Below, piece by piece: positions 52,001-57,735 of a stretch of 64,000 nt of DNA; the first letter of the stretch is position 1, and the number at the start of each line of letters is the position of its first letter. The notes beneath the pieces were generated by a model. It was not told the origin of the DNA. It ran no database searches and saw only the letters and a program-made list of their open reading frames with translations. Origin of the DNA: Glandiceps talaboti. Its lineage: Eukaryota; Hemichordata; Enteropneusta; Spengelidae. The DNA lies in contig NC_135549.1 of assembly GCF_964340395.1 (NCBI RefSeq), positions 33,833,832 through 33,897,831 on the forward strand, given 5' to 3'. Made by a program: the position numbers and the translations under genes.

Positions 52001-52557
52001 TAATATGCAAATGTGTCTCGCAACATGACTATGCCCATAGCAACAGCCAAATGATCGCATACGGTATATTGCAAAGATAACAACAGGGCTGGCATGGATA
52101 GGCTACAGGATAATCACTGAGCAAATGAACTATACCTAGCATCGATCAGCATGTGGATAAACAGTTTTTTAAATGTACAGATGTGCTACAACACCATTGG
52201 TGATATTCTTTTTTCAATCGTCTGACTGACTCATAGTTGCTATGAAAATGAAGTGTGAAACAAAACAAAAATAGAGTCACCCAACGGCAAATTTAAACAT
52301 TTTGAAAATAAGTTGTAATTATTAGCACCATCGAACTAGTGACATAGAGATGCATTATTTTGATGTATAGAATATAAATTTCACTTTGAAAGTGTACAAG
52401 TTGGCTATGTGTGTGTTATGCTGTCTGTGTGGAATGTGTTCATAAGTAACTATGACTTCAATTAATCCAAATCCAAATACTATTGCAGGGGCTCAAGGAA
52501 CTACAGAATATCAGTGACCAACCAGAAGAATACAAGACAGTACCAGTAGTCATGTGA
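6490..52557 (+). CDS. UXT: UXT gene, complete: prefoldin-like protein UXT (six coding exons)
   Basis: UXT is an alpha-prefoldin-like protein of the R2TP/URI1-containing prefoldin-like complex; in vertebrates it also acts in NF-kB and nuclear-receptor transcription. Six exons (6490-6572, 17093-17174, 23420-23493, 27571-27678, 29608-29671, 52489-52557) sum to 480 bp, or 159 residues plus stop, against about 157 in human. Diagnostic blocks appear in order: [67 protein letters not shown] and [15 protein letters not shown]. This is the prefoldin layout of a coiled coil, a beta hairpin core and a second coiled coil. All junctions are GT-AG and in phase. The C-terminal tail ([10 protein letters not shown]) is lineage-specific. 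The introns are 10.5, 6.2, 4.1, 1.9 and 22.8 kb and are full of repeats, so an 0.5-kb coding sequence is spread over 46 kb. Confidence 0.95.
7046..7427. mobile_element. Foldback/MITE with GTCAAAACGGCCCC terminal repeats
   Basis: The left end (7046-7115) and right end (7321-7427) are inverted copies built from repeated GTCAAAACGGCCCC(GCCTTTAAA) words around a ~205-bp non-repeated centre. The flanks GGTTACCG and GGATACCG could be an 8-bp target duplication with one mismatch, as in hAT elements. It lies in UXT intron 1. Confidence 0.75.
7690..8165. other. CpG-rich segment with YY1-like motifs in UXT intron 1
   Basis: It is clearly richer in GC and CpG than its surroundings. It contains GCCGCCATTTTGG (7955-7967), CCAAGATGGCGGCC (8147-8160) and a GC hairpin (7869-7887); another GCCGCCATCTT lies at 8541. 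These look like YY1-type promoter motifs. It could be an alternative promoter, an old promoter copy, or part of a mobile element. Confidence 0.4.
8700..11150. other. UXT intron 1, unassigned sequence
   Basis: Only short unconvincing frames occur, the longest being 140 codons on the minus strand at 10724-11146, cysteine- and leucine-rich without a recognisable domain. No clear repeat is seen. Confidence 0.5.
11230..11512 (-). mobile_element. Reverse-oriented family A distal end, split by the LINE
   Basis: GTTGTTATCTTTGC, TGGCTGTTGCTATGGGC and GGTGTTCATTTGCTGAATGA are reverse complements of the family A distal units. The repeat continues at 12091-12107 after the LINE. Confidence 0.6.
11513..12090 (+). 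mobile_element. 5'-truncated non-LTR retrotransposon (CR1/L2-like LINE), 3' end with ATT tail
   Basis: The element begins in the reverse-transcriptase C-terminal region (ISKLDYCN), shifts frame once, then reads open to a TAG at 11991-11993. A short 3' UTR and an (ATT)n tail at about 12069-12090 follow, as is typical of CR1/L2-like LINEs. It interrupts a reverse-oriented family A element: the host repeat stops at GATCAT just before 11513 and resumes TTGGTTGTTGCC at 12091. It is a dead-on-arrival copy and younger than the repeat it sits in. Confidence 0.85.
11535..11993 (+). pseudogene. LINE reverse-transcriptase C-terminal ORF remnant
   Basis: This 152-codon frame carries the post-RT block common to CR1/L2/Rex-type LINEs: [11 protein letters not shown], then [63 protein letters not shown] and [14 protein letters not shown]. 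The upstream part ([14 protein letters not shown]) is in a different frame, so at least one small indel lies between about 11555 and 11590. The polymerase catalytic motifs and the endonuclease are absent through 5' truncation. The first ATG is internal and is not a real start. Confidence 0.85.
12108..12300 (+). repeat. Dispersed repeat G, copy 1
   Basis: CTTTTCAAAAGACACCATTAACG, GTTCAAAACAGGGTTGCAG and CTTCTACAAAATGGTTCATTCCAG align with 53928-54110 in the same orientation. It sits directly after the LINE and family A remnant. No function is seen. Confidence 0.7.
13340..13596. mobile_element. MITE copy 1 ending GACTGTCGACAGTCTAC
   Basis: The right end carries GACTGTCGACAGTCTAC (13577-13593); the left end is degenerate. 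The centre has a perfect 9-bp hairpin, GCGAGTGCC-GAA-GGCACTCGC (13470-13490). CGTGCCTTTTTTGCTA and AACGACTTTAGTTTTAGAAC align with the second copy at 27.2 kb. Confidence 0.6.
13955..14085 (+). repeat. Dispersed repeat H, copy 1
   Basis: TTTTTGTAAAATGGTGACTA, ACTTTCTGTGTGAAATG and AACCACTTTATTAC recur at 56125-56280, where a poly-C/poly-A tract interrupts the second copy. Confidence 0.7.
14255..14900 (+). mobile_element. Family A element, 5' half with ~140-bp core repeats
   Basis: It begins inside the terminal hairpin (TTTAGTAGTGCTATAGGCAT), continues through GTCTGTCC and (GT)n, and then has at least four diverged tandem copies of the core unit. Each unit contains AATTCCAAAACTAC, GGGCTGAAATTT and a GATATGCAAATTAG box. 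It fades out after TTCTGCAGATTTTC. Confidence 0.7.
15054..16915 (+). mobile_element. Family A Helentron-like (pearl/HINE) element, interrupted by a SINE
   Basis: The element starts with the hairpin TAGCACAACTGAAC/GTTCAGTAGTGCTA, then a GTCT and (GT)n tract, then the sequence around AACCGCTGAACCAATTGCC. From 15590 there are about six tandem copies of a ~112-bp unit containing GACCACGCCCATAGCAACAG. The distal end (about 16760-16900) has the AGCAAATGAACACC and AAACATTTTT blocks. The first ~540 bp are almost identical to 24893-25430, so they may be a separate shorter member. The SINE at 16271-16730 is nested within it. Confidence 0.7.
16271..16730 (+). mobile_element. tRNA-derived SINE with poly-A tail
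   Basis: The head has a Pol III A box (TAGCGTAGTGG at 16287-16297) and a B box (GGTTCGAATCC at 16331-16341) at tRNA spacing. A GC-rich body of about 300 bp with no coding capacity follows, then an A-rich tail (16714-16729). The flanks AACAGGGATcAATAGACAAA and AACAGGGATaAATAGACAAA are near-identical, which suggests a target duplication of about 23 bp. It is inserted in a family A element. The host tRNA species is not clear from the head. Confidence 0.85.
17093..17174 (+). CDS. UXT: UXT coding exon 2
   Basis: The exon follows a TCATAG acceptor and is 82 bp long. It encodes [20 protein letters not shown] then TVIERMQ and ends in phase 0 at a GTGAGT donor. It is almost residue for residue the conserved helical core of UXT. 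Confidence 0.95.
17371..18535. mobile_element. 1.16-kb element with long imperfect inverted ends
   Basis: The left end, TTAAAGGGGAAT through TTTTACATCACCTA (17371-17475), is matched in reverse by 18425-18535 (GTAGGTGATGTAAAA ... ATTCCCCTTAA). TTAA lies at both outer edges. Inside are a second 24-bp inverted repeat (17578-17601 / 17645-17668) and a ~150-bp segment (17877-18010) also found at 35957-36110. It has no coding capacity. Confidence 0.6.
18640..18955 (+). mobile_element. Family A element fragment
   Basis: It starts GGTTCAGTAGTGTTGTAGGC and a short GT tract and contains one core unit (CTGCTGAGCAGATTGGCCTG). It is truncated on the right, where the DIRS-like inverted repeat begins. Confidence 0.6.
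19447..20310 (+). mobile_element. Family B hairpin/GT element with ~130-bp tandem core
   Basis: It begins with a perfect stem, ACCTCCTGTA-AGGG-TACAGGAGGT, then GTCTGTCTG and two (GT)n tracts at about 19507-19555. Four diverged tandem units of roughly 130 bp follow, each with TTCAATTTCAATATAATTTAG, AAATTTGTTGATGTACCTTA and AATTTGCATAATTA boxes. It ends near GGGAGGCATTCGG. It has the same plan as family A with unrelated ends, sits inside the DIRS-like structure, and a fragment recurs at 56270-56570. Confidence 0.6.
20761..22275 (+). pseudogene. Degenerate ORF region, possibly a retroelement gag-like remnant
   Basis: A frame starting [20 protein letters not shown] reads for 84 codons, and another stretch further on ([20 protein letters not shown] ... 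[20 protein letters not shown]) is broken by in-frame stops. The serine- and lysine-rich start and the aliphatic later part would fit a decayed structural ORF of the surrounding inverted-repeat element. I recognise no domain. Confidence 0.25.
21195..21705. repeat. 39-bp minisatellite, ~13 copies (CTCATACTCCTAGG unit)
   Basis: About thirteen head-to-tail copies of a 39-bp unit contain CTCATACTCCTAGG, TTTATATATCCCA and CCATTGTAC. They are nearly identical apart from C/T changes in the TTCCCATT/TTCCTATT segment. Because 39 is a multiple of three, both strands have open frames across the array (13-residue periods such as [13 protein letters not shown] and [13 protein letters not shown]). These frames are a by-product. 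Confidence 0.9.
23420..23493 (+). CDS. UXT: UXT coding exon 3
   Basis: The exon follows a TAAGCAG acceptor and is 74 bp long. It encodes [20 protein letters not shown] and AQAIV, ending two bases into a valine codon before GTAAGT. The DLGCNF motif is the UXT signature in the prefoldin beta-hairpin region. Confidence 0.95.
24634..24888. repeat. Foldback with 70-bp arms containing AGGTCA half sites
   Basis: The arms 24634-24704 and 24818-24888 are nearly exact reverse complements (CTGTAATACGAGTGTCTGCC ... GACCTTTGACCTTG). At 24813-24831 three AGGTCA half sites form DR0 and DR1 spacings. A related sequence is at 56640-56800. Confidence 0.8.
24893..26155 (+). mobile_element. Family A element in UXT intron 3
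   Basis: The hairpin start at 24895-24925 is followed by GT repeats and a segment closely matching 15054-15600, including a GGTTGCTTGGCAACC palindrome near 25242. At 25640-26060 come four or five copies of the GACCACGCCCATAGCAACAG unit and then the distal AAACATTTTTAAAAACT block. The final inverted end copy is lost. Confidence 0.7.
27168..27371. mobile_element. MITE copy 2 with GTAGACTGTCGACAGTC inverted ends
   Basis: Perfect 17-bp terminal inverted repeats (GTAGACTGTCGACAGTC and its complement) each contain the palindrome GACTGTCGACAGTC. Internal ACGTTTTATCTAAACGTAAG is repeated in inverted form near the right end. GGGCC-TTC-GGCCC lies near the centre. It lies 200 bp upstream of UXT exon 4. 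Confidence 0.8.
27571..27678 (+). CDS. UXT: UXT coding exon 4
   Basis: The exon follows a strong pyrimidine-rich CTTTGCAG acceptor and is 108 bp long with a GTGAGT donor. It encodes [20 protein letters not shown] then [16 protein letters not shown], the beta-hairpin segment of the family (human: [20 protein letters not shown]). Confidence 0.95.
27703..28880 (+). mobile_element. Family C hairpin/GTCC element with tandem nuclear-receptor-like half sites
   Basis: It starts GACCCCAAACGGC with a partial stem to GCCTGATGGGGCC, then GTCCATCCGTCTGTG. Two or more ~300-bp units follow, each with TTTCAACCAAACCTGGTACA, ATGGCAGCCATATTTGTCAT and TTTTGACCTTGACCTTCATC. Its left end directly follows UXT exon 4. 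A degenerate relative lies at 29090-29580. Confidence 0.55.
29608..29671 (+). CDS. UXT: UXT coding exon 5
   Basis: This 64-bp exon follows an ATTACAG acceptor, with a GTAAGG donor. It encodes [20 protein letters not shown] plus E, the start of the second coiled-coil helix. It is phase-compatible with both neighbours. Confidence 0.93.
29725..31260 (+). mobile_element. Family A element in UXT intron 5, with a ~205-bp foreign insert
   Basis: The element runs from a hairpin-like start (ATGAAGTTCAGTAGTGTTAT) and (GTCT)n through about five core units to a distal CAGTTGTGCTGCAATG end at about 31220-31245. At about 30805-31015 it is interrupted by unrelated sequence ending TAAATAAAGATTTG, like the 3' end of a retrotransposed sequence. 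The host repeat resumes at ATAACAACAGG. Confidence 0.65.
31480..32170 (+). mobile_element. Family A element fragment
   Basis: It starts GTTCAGTAGTGCTATAATG with GTCT repeats, followed by three or four diverged core units with GATATGCAAATTAGG boxes. It ends at GAGGTTGCTTGG. A further short start (GTTCAGTGTAAGTGCTGTAG with GT repeats) lies at 32735-32960. Confidence 0.6.
33175..33260. repeat. A-rich compound microsatellite (AAAC, AATC, AAAT)
   Basis: Consecutive AAACA, CAATCAAT and AAATAAAT motifs run over about 85 bp. It may be the tail of a retrotransposed sequence, but no body is recognisable to its left. Confidence 0.7.
34265..34742 (+). repeat. CCAATATTTTGG-rich element, left copy, with (AT)n
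   Basis: An (AT)n tract (about 34290-34335) is followed by AGCTTCCGGAAAACTTTCGG and then many CCAATATTTTGG/CCAATATATTGG words, including direct repeats of AAAATATTGGCCAATATTTT GAGACTTCCC. It is matched in inverted orientation by 39637-40075. The overlapping reading frames are by-products. Confidence 0.85.
34741..35700 (+). mobile_element. Family A element with a 70-bp GT tract
   Basis: The start TTTTAGCACAACTGAACTGA and its hairpin are intact, followed by an uninterrupted (GT)n at about 34805-34875. Core units, two to three GACCACGCCCATAGCAACAG units and the distal end (TACAGTTGTGCTACAGTGCC) follow. It abuts the CCAATATATTGG-rich element at 34742. Confidence 0.7.
34805..34875. repeat. (GT)n microsatellite, ~70 bp
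   Basis: This is the longest pure GT run in the window, inside a family A element. Shorter ones lie at 14298-14338, 15114-15143, 19507-19555, 41684-41706 and 52701-52732, always just after a hairpin end. Confidence 0.95.
35950..36125 (+). repeat. Dispersed copy of the 17.9-kb segment
   Basis: TATATAAAGAGGATTATGGC, TAATCTATGCAAATGC, AGAGCACTAGCTTCTGGGT and GAGAAACACACAGGTCATG match 17885-18020 in the same orientation. Only the centre of the longer element is present. Confidence 0.7.
36130..38950. other. UXT intron 5, unassigned sequence
   Basis: I see no gene, long repeat or hairpin element apart from a short segment at 36895-36970 shared with 39305-39390. Base composition is ordinary for the window. 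Confidence 0.5.
38955..39560. mobile_element. ~600-bp foldback element with CTGAGACT-rich ends
   Basis: Left end 38955-39090 (AAACTGAGAC, CATGAACTGAGTCTCAGTTT, GCCAAAAATAGCCATC) and right end 39460-39560 are inverted copies. AAGTACCT occurs just outside both ends (38946 and 39555). Each end also contains internal inverted CTGAGACT/AGTCTCAG words. The centre shares a segment (CACCATATACACAGAATAA) with 36915-36945. Confidence 0.65.
39637..40120 (-). repeat. CCAATATTTTGG-rich element, right inverted copy, with (AT)n
   Basis: This is the reverse complement of 34265-34742 at high identity, ending in an (AT)n tract at about 40025-40075. A perfect small palindrome, AATGTATATCAC-GATA-GTGATATACATT, follows at 40082-40109. 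A more diverged flank (40150-40750) is matched by 33580-33790 in inverted orientation. Confidence 0.85.
41126..44693. mobile_element. 3.57-kb DNA transposon with Tc1/mariner-type ends and GCGAAGCGA subterminal arrays (non-autonomous)
   Basis: Both ends carry CAGTACAGTTTTCGCCTAAG in inverted orientation. The wider terminal inverted repeat is about 27 bp with one mismatch, flanked by TA on each side (41124-41125, 44694-44695). CAGT ends with a TA duplication are the hallmark of Tc1/mariner elements. Inside each end, about 200 bp is an irregular array of GCGAAGCGA/GCGATGCGAATG words (41150-41330; 44465-44670). No transposase is recognisable. The interior holds a family A insertion (41615-43020) and about 1.4 kb of non-repeated sequence (43030-44450). 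The superfamily is inferred from the ends only. Confidence 0.7.
41615..43020 (+). mobile_element. Family A element, apparently full length (~1.4 kb), nested in the Tc1-like element
   Basis: This is the best copy in the window. It starts TTTTTAGCACAACTGAAC with the hairpin partner GTTCAGTAGTGCTA. Next come GTCTGTCTGTCTGTG and GT repeats, two to three core units, about five GACCACGCCCATAGCAACAG units, and the end CAGTTGTGCTACAACGCCAT. The end CAGTTGTGCTA is the exact reverse complement of the start TAGCACAACTG, a subterminal inverted repeat of the kind described for Helentrons. It has no coding capacity. Confidence 0.75.
45229..49146. repeat. 39-bp minisatellite, ~100 copies, in UXT intron 5
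   Basis: The unit is TCTAAACTCACTAGTATCCA followed by ACCAGTAGACCACGCAAAG. From 45274 to 49134 there are 99 consecutive units in exact 39-bp register, checked at several points; the first unit (45229) carries a 6-bp insertion and the last is partial. Variation is concentrated at a few positions: TCTAAA/TCCACT/TCTACT/TCTGCT, CAC/CAT, and GCA/ACA. Two minus-strand frames and one plus-strand frame are open for long distances, including a 1013-codon minus-strand frame (45207-48248). I treat the array as a minisatellite; see the findings for the coding question. Confidence 0.95.
45511..49221 (+). other. Uninterrupted 1236-codon plus-strand frame through the 39-bp array (coding status unknown)
   Basis: The frame reads [13 protein letters not shown] repeats without a stop from just after a TAA at 45508-45510. 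It runs through the array into a unique tail ([20 protein letters not shown]...) and a TAA at 49219-49221. An in-frame ATG exists at 45193, before the array, but TAA codons at 45352 and 45508 separate it from the long frame. Within the frame, the TCT/TCC/TCA and CAC/CAT variants are synonymous. No ATG lies inside. A repeat of length 3n with few stops gives such frames for free, so this is not called a gene. Confidence 0.2.
49222..50530. other. UXT intron 5 after the minisatellite, unassigned
   Basis: This is AT-rich sequence with a short (ATTG)n at about 49968-49986 and no open frame of note. Confidence 0.5.
50537..50720 (-). mobile_element. LINE/SINE 3'-end fragment with AAT tail
   Basis: An (AAT)n tract at 50537-50557 is followed by TTATATAGCGCTTTCCCACA, CTCAAAGCGCTTTACAATTA and TTACCCCTGG. 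The GCGCTTT-containing 3' end with an ATT-type tail resembles the tail of CR1/L2-like LINEs and of SINEs that borrow it. The LINE at 11.5 kb also has AAGCGCTTTT before its ATT tail. Confidence 0.55.
51090..52225 (+). mobile_element. Family A element just upstream of UXT exon 6 (5'-truncated)
   Basis: It begins in the last core unit (GAGGCTGAAATTTGG, TTCTGCAGATTTT) and has about seven GACCACGCCCATAGCAACAG units. Three of these, at about 51580-51930, are nearly identical, so they amplified recently. The end reads ACAGATGTGCTACAACACCA. It lies within the last 1.4 kb before the exon 6 acceptor. Confidence 0.7.
52489..52557 (+). CDS. UXT: UXT terminal coding exon 6
   Basis: The exon follows an ATTGCAG acceptor 22.8 kb after exon 5. 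It encodes [20 protein letters not shown] then VM and a TGA stop at 52555-52557. GLKELQ corresponds to human GLRELQ. I see no consensus polyadenylation signal just after the stop; the 3' UTR probably runs into the repeat that begins near 52640. Confidence 0.9.
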   Translation, partial: GLKELQNISDQPEEYKTVPVVM

Positions 52558-52639
52558 TATAACAAAGGTTACAATATGTAAATTCCTGGATTATGTCACA
52601 ACGCACTGTGCAGTACTTCTGAGCAGCTAGCTTCATTCT

Positions 52640-52698
52640 TTTTAGCAGAACTGAACTGATAAGATTCAGTATTGCTATAGGCATGGCAAAGTGTCTGG

Positions 52699-52733
<35 letters not shown>

Positions 52734-53590
52734 GCTGGACTGATTGCCTTGGTATTTGATGACATTACTTTTGGTCTCTAGATGGGAAATTGTTCAAAGC
52801 AAAATGATCCTATCACAGATGTATCATTTGGGTGAAAAAATTTTGTTTTTGGTCAAATTAAAAAAAAAATCAAAAAATTGAACTAAAAAACTACAGGGCA
52901 GATTGGTCTGAAATTTGATAGAAACATCTAAAGGGGTGTTTAAATCAAGAATTGTTAATGACATGATGATTCCATCACTGATATGCAAATTAAGTCTAAA
53001 AATGTGTCTTTTTGGTCAAAAATCTATAATTCCAAAACCACTAAGAAATATTAAGCATACAATGATTCCATGAGTGATATGCAAATTAGATGTAAAAATG
53101 TTCATTTTTGGTCAAAAACGTATCTCAAAAAGTACAAGGTCAATAAGTCTGAAACTTGGTGAGATGTTTCTGAAAGACCACGCCCATAGCAACAGCCAAA
53201 TAATCAGTGCACGTATATTACAAAAATAACAGGAATAGAAAGACAAATGAATAAACATTCAAAAAATGCATGCAAATGTGCCTAGCAACAAGACCACGGC
53301 CATAGCAACAGCCTAATGATCACATATATTGCAAAGATATCAGGAATTCATACCCAAGTGAACAAAAACATACAAAAATGTATGCACATATATCTAACAA
53401 CATGACCACGCCCATAGCAACAGCCAAATGATAGCATATATCACAAAGATAGCAACATGGTTGGATAGGCAACTGGATAGTCATTCAGCAAATGAACACC
53501 TATTGTTAGCATGGACTAGCATATGGATAAACATTTTTAAAAACTGTACAGTTGTGCTACAATGCCATTGGTGGTATTTTTTTATTTTCA
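52640..53590 (+). mobile_element. Family A element just downstream of the UXT stop
   Basis: The start TTTTAGCAGAACTGAACTGA is 83 bp after the UXT stop codon, so it may form part of the 3' UTR. It has (GT)n at about 52701-52732, shortened core units, three to four distal units and the end TACAGTTGTGCTACAATGCC. Confidence 0.7.
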
Positions 53591-53927
53591 TCTCAAAACC
53601 TGACAATCAGAATACTTTGATATTTGGTGTGCATGTTCCTTGAGGGAGGTTAGTCAGGTTTGTTCAAACCAAATTGATCTGTGCCATTTTCAGTTTTTAA
53701 AAAAAAAAGAATTTGTCAAAATCATATTTTCAACTTCCTCGCAAATACTACTTGTCACATTGCTTTGATATCAGGCATGTAGATGCGCAGAGGGTAGCTT
53801 ACTCAGATATATTAATTTCAAGTCAGTACCATGTTATTTTCTAATTTTTGTGATTATTTGTATTTTTTGAAAAATTTTGAAATATTTAATTGTGACCGAT
53901 GCCATATTGGAAATCAGCCCACTAGAC

Positions 53928-54110
53928 TGAAGTAAACAGCCACTTTTCAAAAGACATCATTGACGGCAGACAACAAGCAATGTAATATGCTACAGGATTC
54001 TACGCATCATGCGCCCTCAACAACAAGTGTGTGTTCAAAACAGGGTTGCAGCCTTCAGCTACAATCCGAATTCAGCACCCTTTCTACAAAATGATACATT
54101 CCAGAAAACA
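53928..54110 (+). repeat. Dispersed repeat G, copy 2
   Basis: It matches 12108-12300 (AGTAAACAGCCACTTTTCAA, GTTCAAAACAGGGTTGCAGC, CAAAATGATACATTCCAG). It starts within 350 bp after a family A element, as copy 1 also lies beside one, so the two repeats may belong to one larger unit. Confidence 0.7.
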
Positions 54111-55729
54111 AGATGGAGCACATTGAATGTACTGAGGTCTAGGTGAGCGAAAGGTTTTTAGCCTGAGAAACGATAAAAGAAGACTTGAATGATCATAACT
54201 TAGGTTAGATATGGTTTATAACATTCTAGTTTATTTACGAATCAACTATTAATATCGATAAGACCTCTAAACTTGGCCCGGGCTTTCCATATGTGTACCT
54301 GGCAGTAATATATATGCAGTAGCCTGCAATGTCTGTAAAAGAGCTAGAAAATTTGAAGACTGGAAAAGCAGCTAAATTTAAATCCACTAAATTTTGGTGA
54401 GTGTACATTTGCAGTGGTCCGATGCACATAAATATCAACTTTTTGAGTGCCATGGCCACTGGTTTGCTCCCAGGCACTTCTTGTATCTCCCGGGCAGTAA
54501 ATTAGTAGGACTGCAATGCACACTGTTTTAATGAGAGCAGCAAAAATAGTATTAAAGACAAATCACAAAAAAGTCAAGACAATGATTGACAGTCTGTACT
54601 CTATACTGTGATTTAATGTTATCTTTCTAGCTTTCAATTTTCTATGGTAGTCAATCTGGAAGTATACGCTCTGAGAACAAACTCCGATGAATCTCTGTTC
54701 TGGTGGAGTCGGACCGTCATACGCATCTATACAGTGTATATAAAACCCTACACTGCATACATGAACTACAGTGTGAACTTTCAACTTGAAAGACACAATT
54801 GCAAAAGTGTTTGATGCAAATGTTGTGTCACTGAAGAGAACTGTAAACTCAGCATACACCAAGAGATTCGTTTATTCTGGAACTATGCCTGTGAACCATG
54901 TATTCATCTCAGGGCTAGTCCTGCGTACATACAGAGTAAGTCGTCCCTTCCTTCTCCGTTGTTGAGCAAAACAAGTACACCATCTGCAAGCAGAACTATC
55001 AGAGCATGCAGTGTAATGTGTTCAATCTAGTAATGAAGCTCAAAAAGAAAAAGTTTCAGTTTTATTGAGAATGAAATGGTGACGAGATGGTATGAATTTG
55101 TCTTGGTGAAGTTTTCAGCATAGACTGTCCGCCGATGGTGTCTATTTGATCTCCACTGCGCCTGTTGCCGCAAACCCTTTCTAACCATGTCTCACATTCC
55201 TTGTCTCAGTGTCTCATATGTATGTTAATAAGTAACTAATCACATGGATAGATAATGATAATAGCACGTAGTTTCTGACCTACCCCGGACATGATCTCCA
55301 TGTCAAGAAATAGGCTTTGGGCACATCAAACTGTTCATACATTTTGCCTAGGATGGGTCATATTCAAATTATCACAGGCCACACTGCAATTGTCTTATTT
55401 TACAAGTCAACGATAACTACATGTAGTATGTCTTGTAACAGAAAACCCCATTTGTCCTCTTTTTATGATGCATCCCCAGTGATACATTCATCCAAAAAAA
55501 TGCCTCTCCAGTGTCAAATACAGTGTCAAATGACGTATTAACCCAATCTCTTTAACTTTGCATGTAATCTTAAATACTACATTATATAAATAGGCATACA
55601 TGGGTTGTCAAATTTTAACAGAAGTAAATTGAATTTTTTTGTTGAGTACTTGAATAAATTTATCAATCTTTGAATCTTGAATATTTCTGTATTCTTTATT
55701 CATCTTGCTCCATTTTTAGGTTGATTCTC

Positions 55730-56110
55730 TGTCATTTATCTGTCTAAATTTGGTGTGTACGTGTCATTTGATGAGCAGATAAAAATTTTTCAAGACAAAT
55801 TGATTGGGTTATTGCTATGCAAATTGGGTCTAAAATAGAATTCAAAATTCTTCTAAAAAAACTACTAAGAGTTGAAATTTGTTGTGTAGGTATTTTGGGA
55901 TGAGCAGATATAAGTTTGTTCAAGACAAATTGACTGGGTTATTAATATGCAAATTAGGGGTAAACATAGAATTTTTGGTAAAAATGCTTTAAAATCTTCT
56001 CCAAAACGACTGGGTCAATGGAGCTGAAATTTCTTGTGTAGTTGTCTAGGGATGAGCAGATAAAGTTTGTTCAAAACAAGTTGATCGGGTTATTAATATG
56101 CAAGTTAGGG
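55730..56110 (+). repeat. Core-repeat fragment of the family A type
   Basis: Three ~130-bp diverged units contain GATGAGCAGATAAA, GTTCAAGACAAATTGA and TTAATATGCAAATTAGG. No hairpin end is present. Confidence 0.5.
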
Positions 56111-56119
56111 ATAACAATA

Positions 56120-56280
56120 GACTTTTTGTAAAATGGTGACTATAATATAAACCCCCCCCCCCCCCAAAAAAAAAAAAAATAAATATTTTACCTACTTTCT
56201 GTGTGAAATGTGTTCTACATTGTGTGAGAGTCATCATATGAAACCACTAACCACTTTATTACTTTGCTAAAACAAAGAAT
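56120..56280 (+). repeat. Dispersed repeat H, copy 2, with C13/A13 tract
   Basis: It aligns with 13955-14085. A run of C followed by a run of A (about 56150-56178) replaces AAGTAC of the first copy. It follows a family A-like core fragment (55730-56110). Confidence 0.7.
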
Positions 56281-57229
56281 GCACCTTTCAAATTCAGTAT
56301 AATTTAGTACATACATCAACCATATCAAAGTGCACAACTTCTTGGAAAGGTTTGTGGTTTAGCTCTTAGTTGTTATGATTATTTTCACTAATTACATTAT
56401 CTTCAAAATTGGTACTTCAAATTCAATAAATTTGGTACATACTTCAAACATAACTGATTGCACATGTTCTGATAAGGTTGTTGATGTAGCTTTTAATATT
56501 AATGACTAATTTGCAAAATTAATGATTTTCAGTAATTAGGCTATATGTAATATAATCTGGTACATACATACCGGTACTGTACATATATTTTGTTGCTTTC
56601 TAACAAGTATTGTGTGTAGGAATGAAAAATCTAATAAATCTAATGGTGCTTTAAGGAATGGCAGTAGTTAAAAATCAATATTTACTGCATAACTGTAATA
56701 CATAGAGACACCATTCAAGTGTCTATTATCATATGCAAGCTACCCTTCAGTGGCAAATATCAAAATCCAGGCAATTTCTGCCTATCACAGACACATTGTA
56801 GTGTTGGGGGGGGGGGGGGGCTGTGTCTTCTACGAAGACTTGTCTATCATGCACTGTATAAGGATCCACAACAATATTGCATATTGTGATGTTTGTAATT
56901 AGATATAACACGGTGTGGTATTATAAACTGTAATATCAATGTGGATTCTAGTGTTACACAGTACATGTATGGTACAAATGCAATGGATAATTTACTTAAT
57001 GGAAATTGGTTACCGGAGAAAATGGGGTATTTTATTTCATCTTTATTATGTCTTGCAGTATCACAAGGAGAGCGAGAAGAAATTGAACTTCATAGTCAAC
57101 GAAAGTAGTAGAAAAACATCTCTATTACAGCAATGGCCTTATTGTTGTACACCAAATTGCACATCGTAAAGTTCAAATTCAAAGTTTTACCACAATATTT
57201 TGTACTTCTATACAGTATGGTGTTGAGTT

Positions 57230-57735
57230 TAAGGATTAACATAAGTCAAAAACCACCACACCAATTGCCAAGATAGTTGGTGGGTATATTAACTTTGGTG
57301 TCTAGTTGGGAAATTGTTCAAATCAAAAATGATCTTGCCATCGGCATGTGATTTGGATAAAAAACAATTTATTTTTGTCAGGAAATTTAAACTCAAAAAC
57401 TGCTGGGCAAATTGGTCTGAAATTAGGTGGGAACATTCTTATAGGATAAAAATGTGTCTTTTTGGTCAGAAATCTGTAATTCAAAACACACTAAACTGAT
57501 TTGGCTGACATTTCACAGGGATTTTTCTTGGGATGTACAGATCAGGTGATACTAATTACAAGCAAATTAGGGCAAAAAAATCCCATGATTTTTTGGTGAA
57601 ATGTCTCAGGAATATTTAGGAAGATAGGAGTGTACATAAATAGTTTTAATGATCTCATTAAACCATTAAACTTTGGAGTTGATCTCTCCTTGAGGTTGCT
57701 TGGAAACATTCTCTCCCAAACTTTAACAGGTTGGT
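57230..57735 (+). repeat. Family A fragment, degraded
   Basis: CAAAAACCACCACACCAATTG, GGTGTCTAGTTGGGAAATTG and TGCTGGGCAAATTGGTCTGA are family A core words. It ends GAGGTTGCTTGG and GGTTGGTTCAAGGTAAAATG, as does 32140-32210. Confidence 0.5.
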
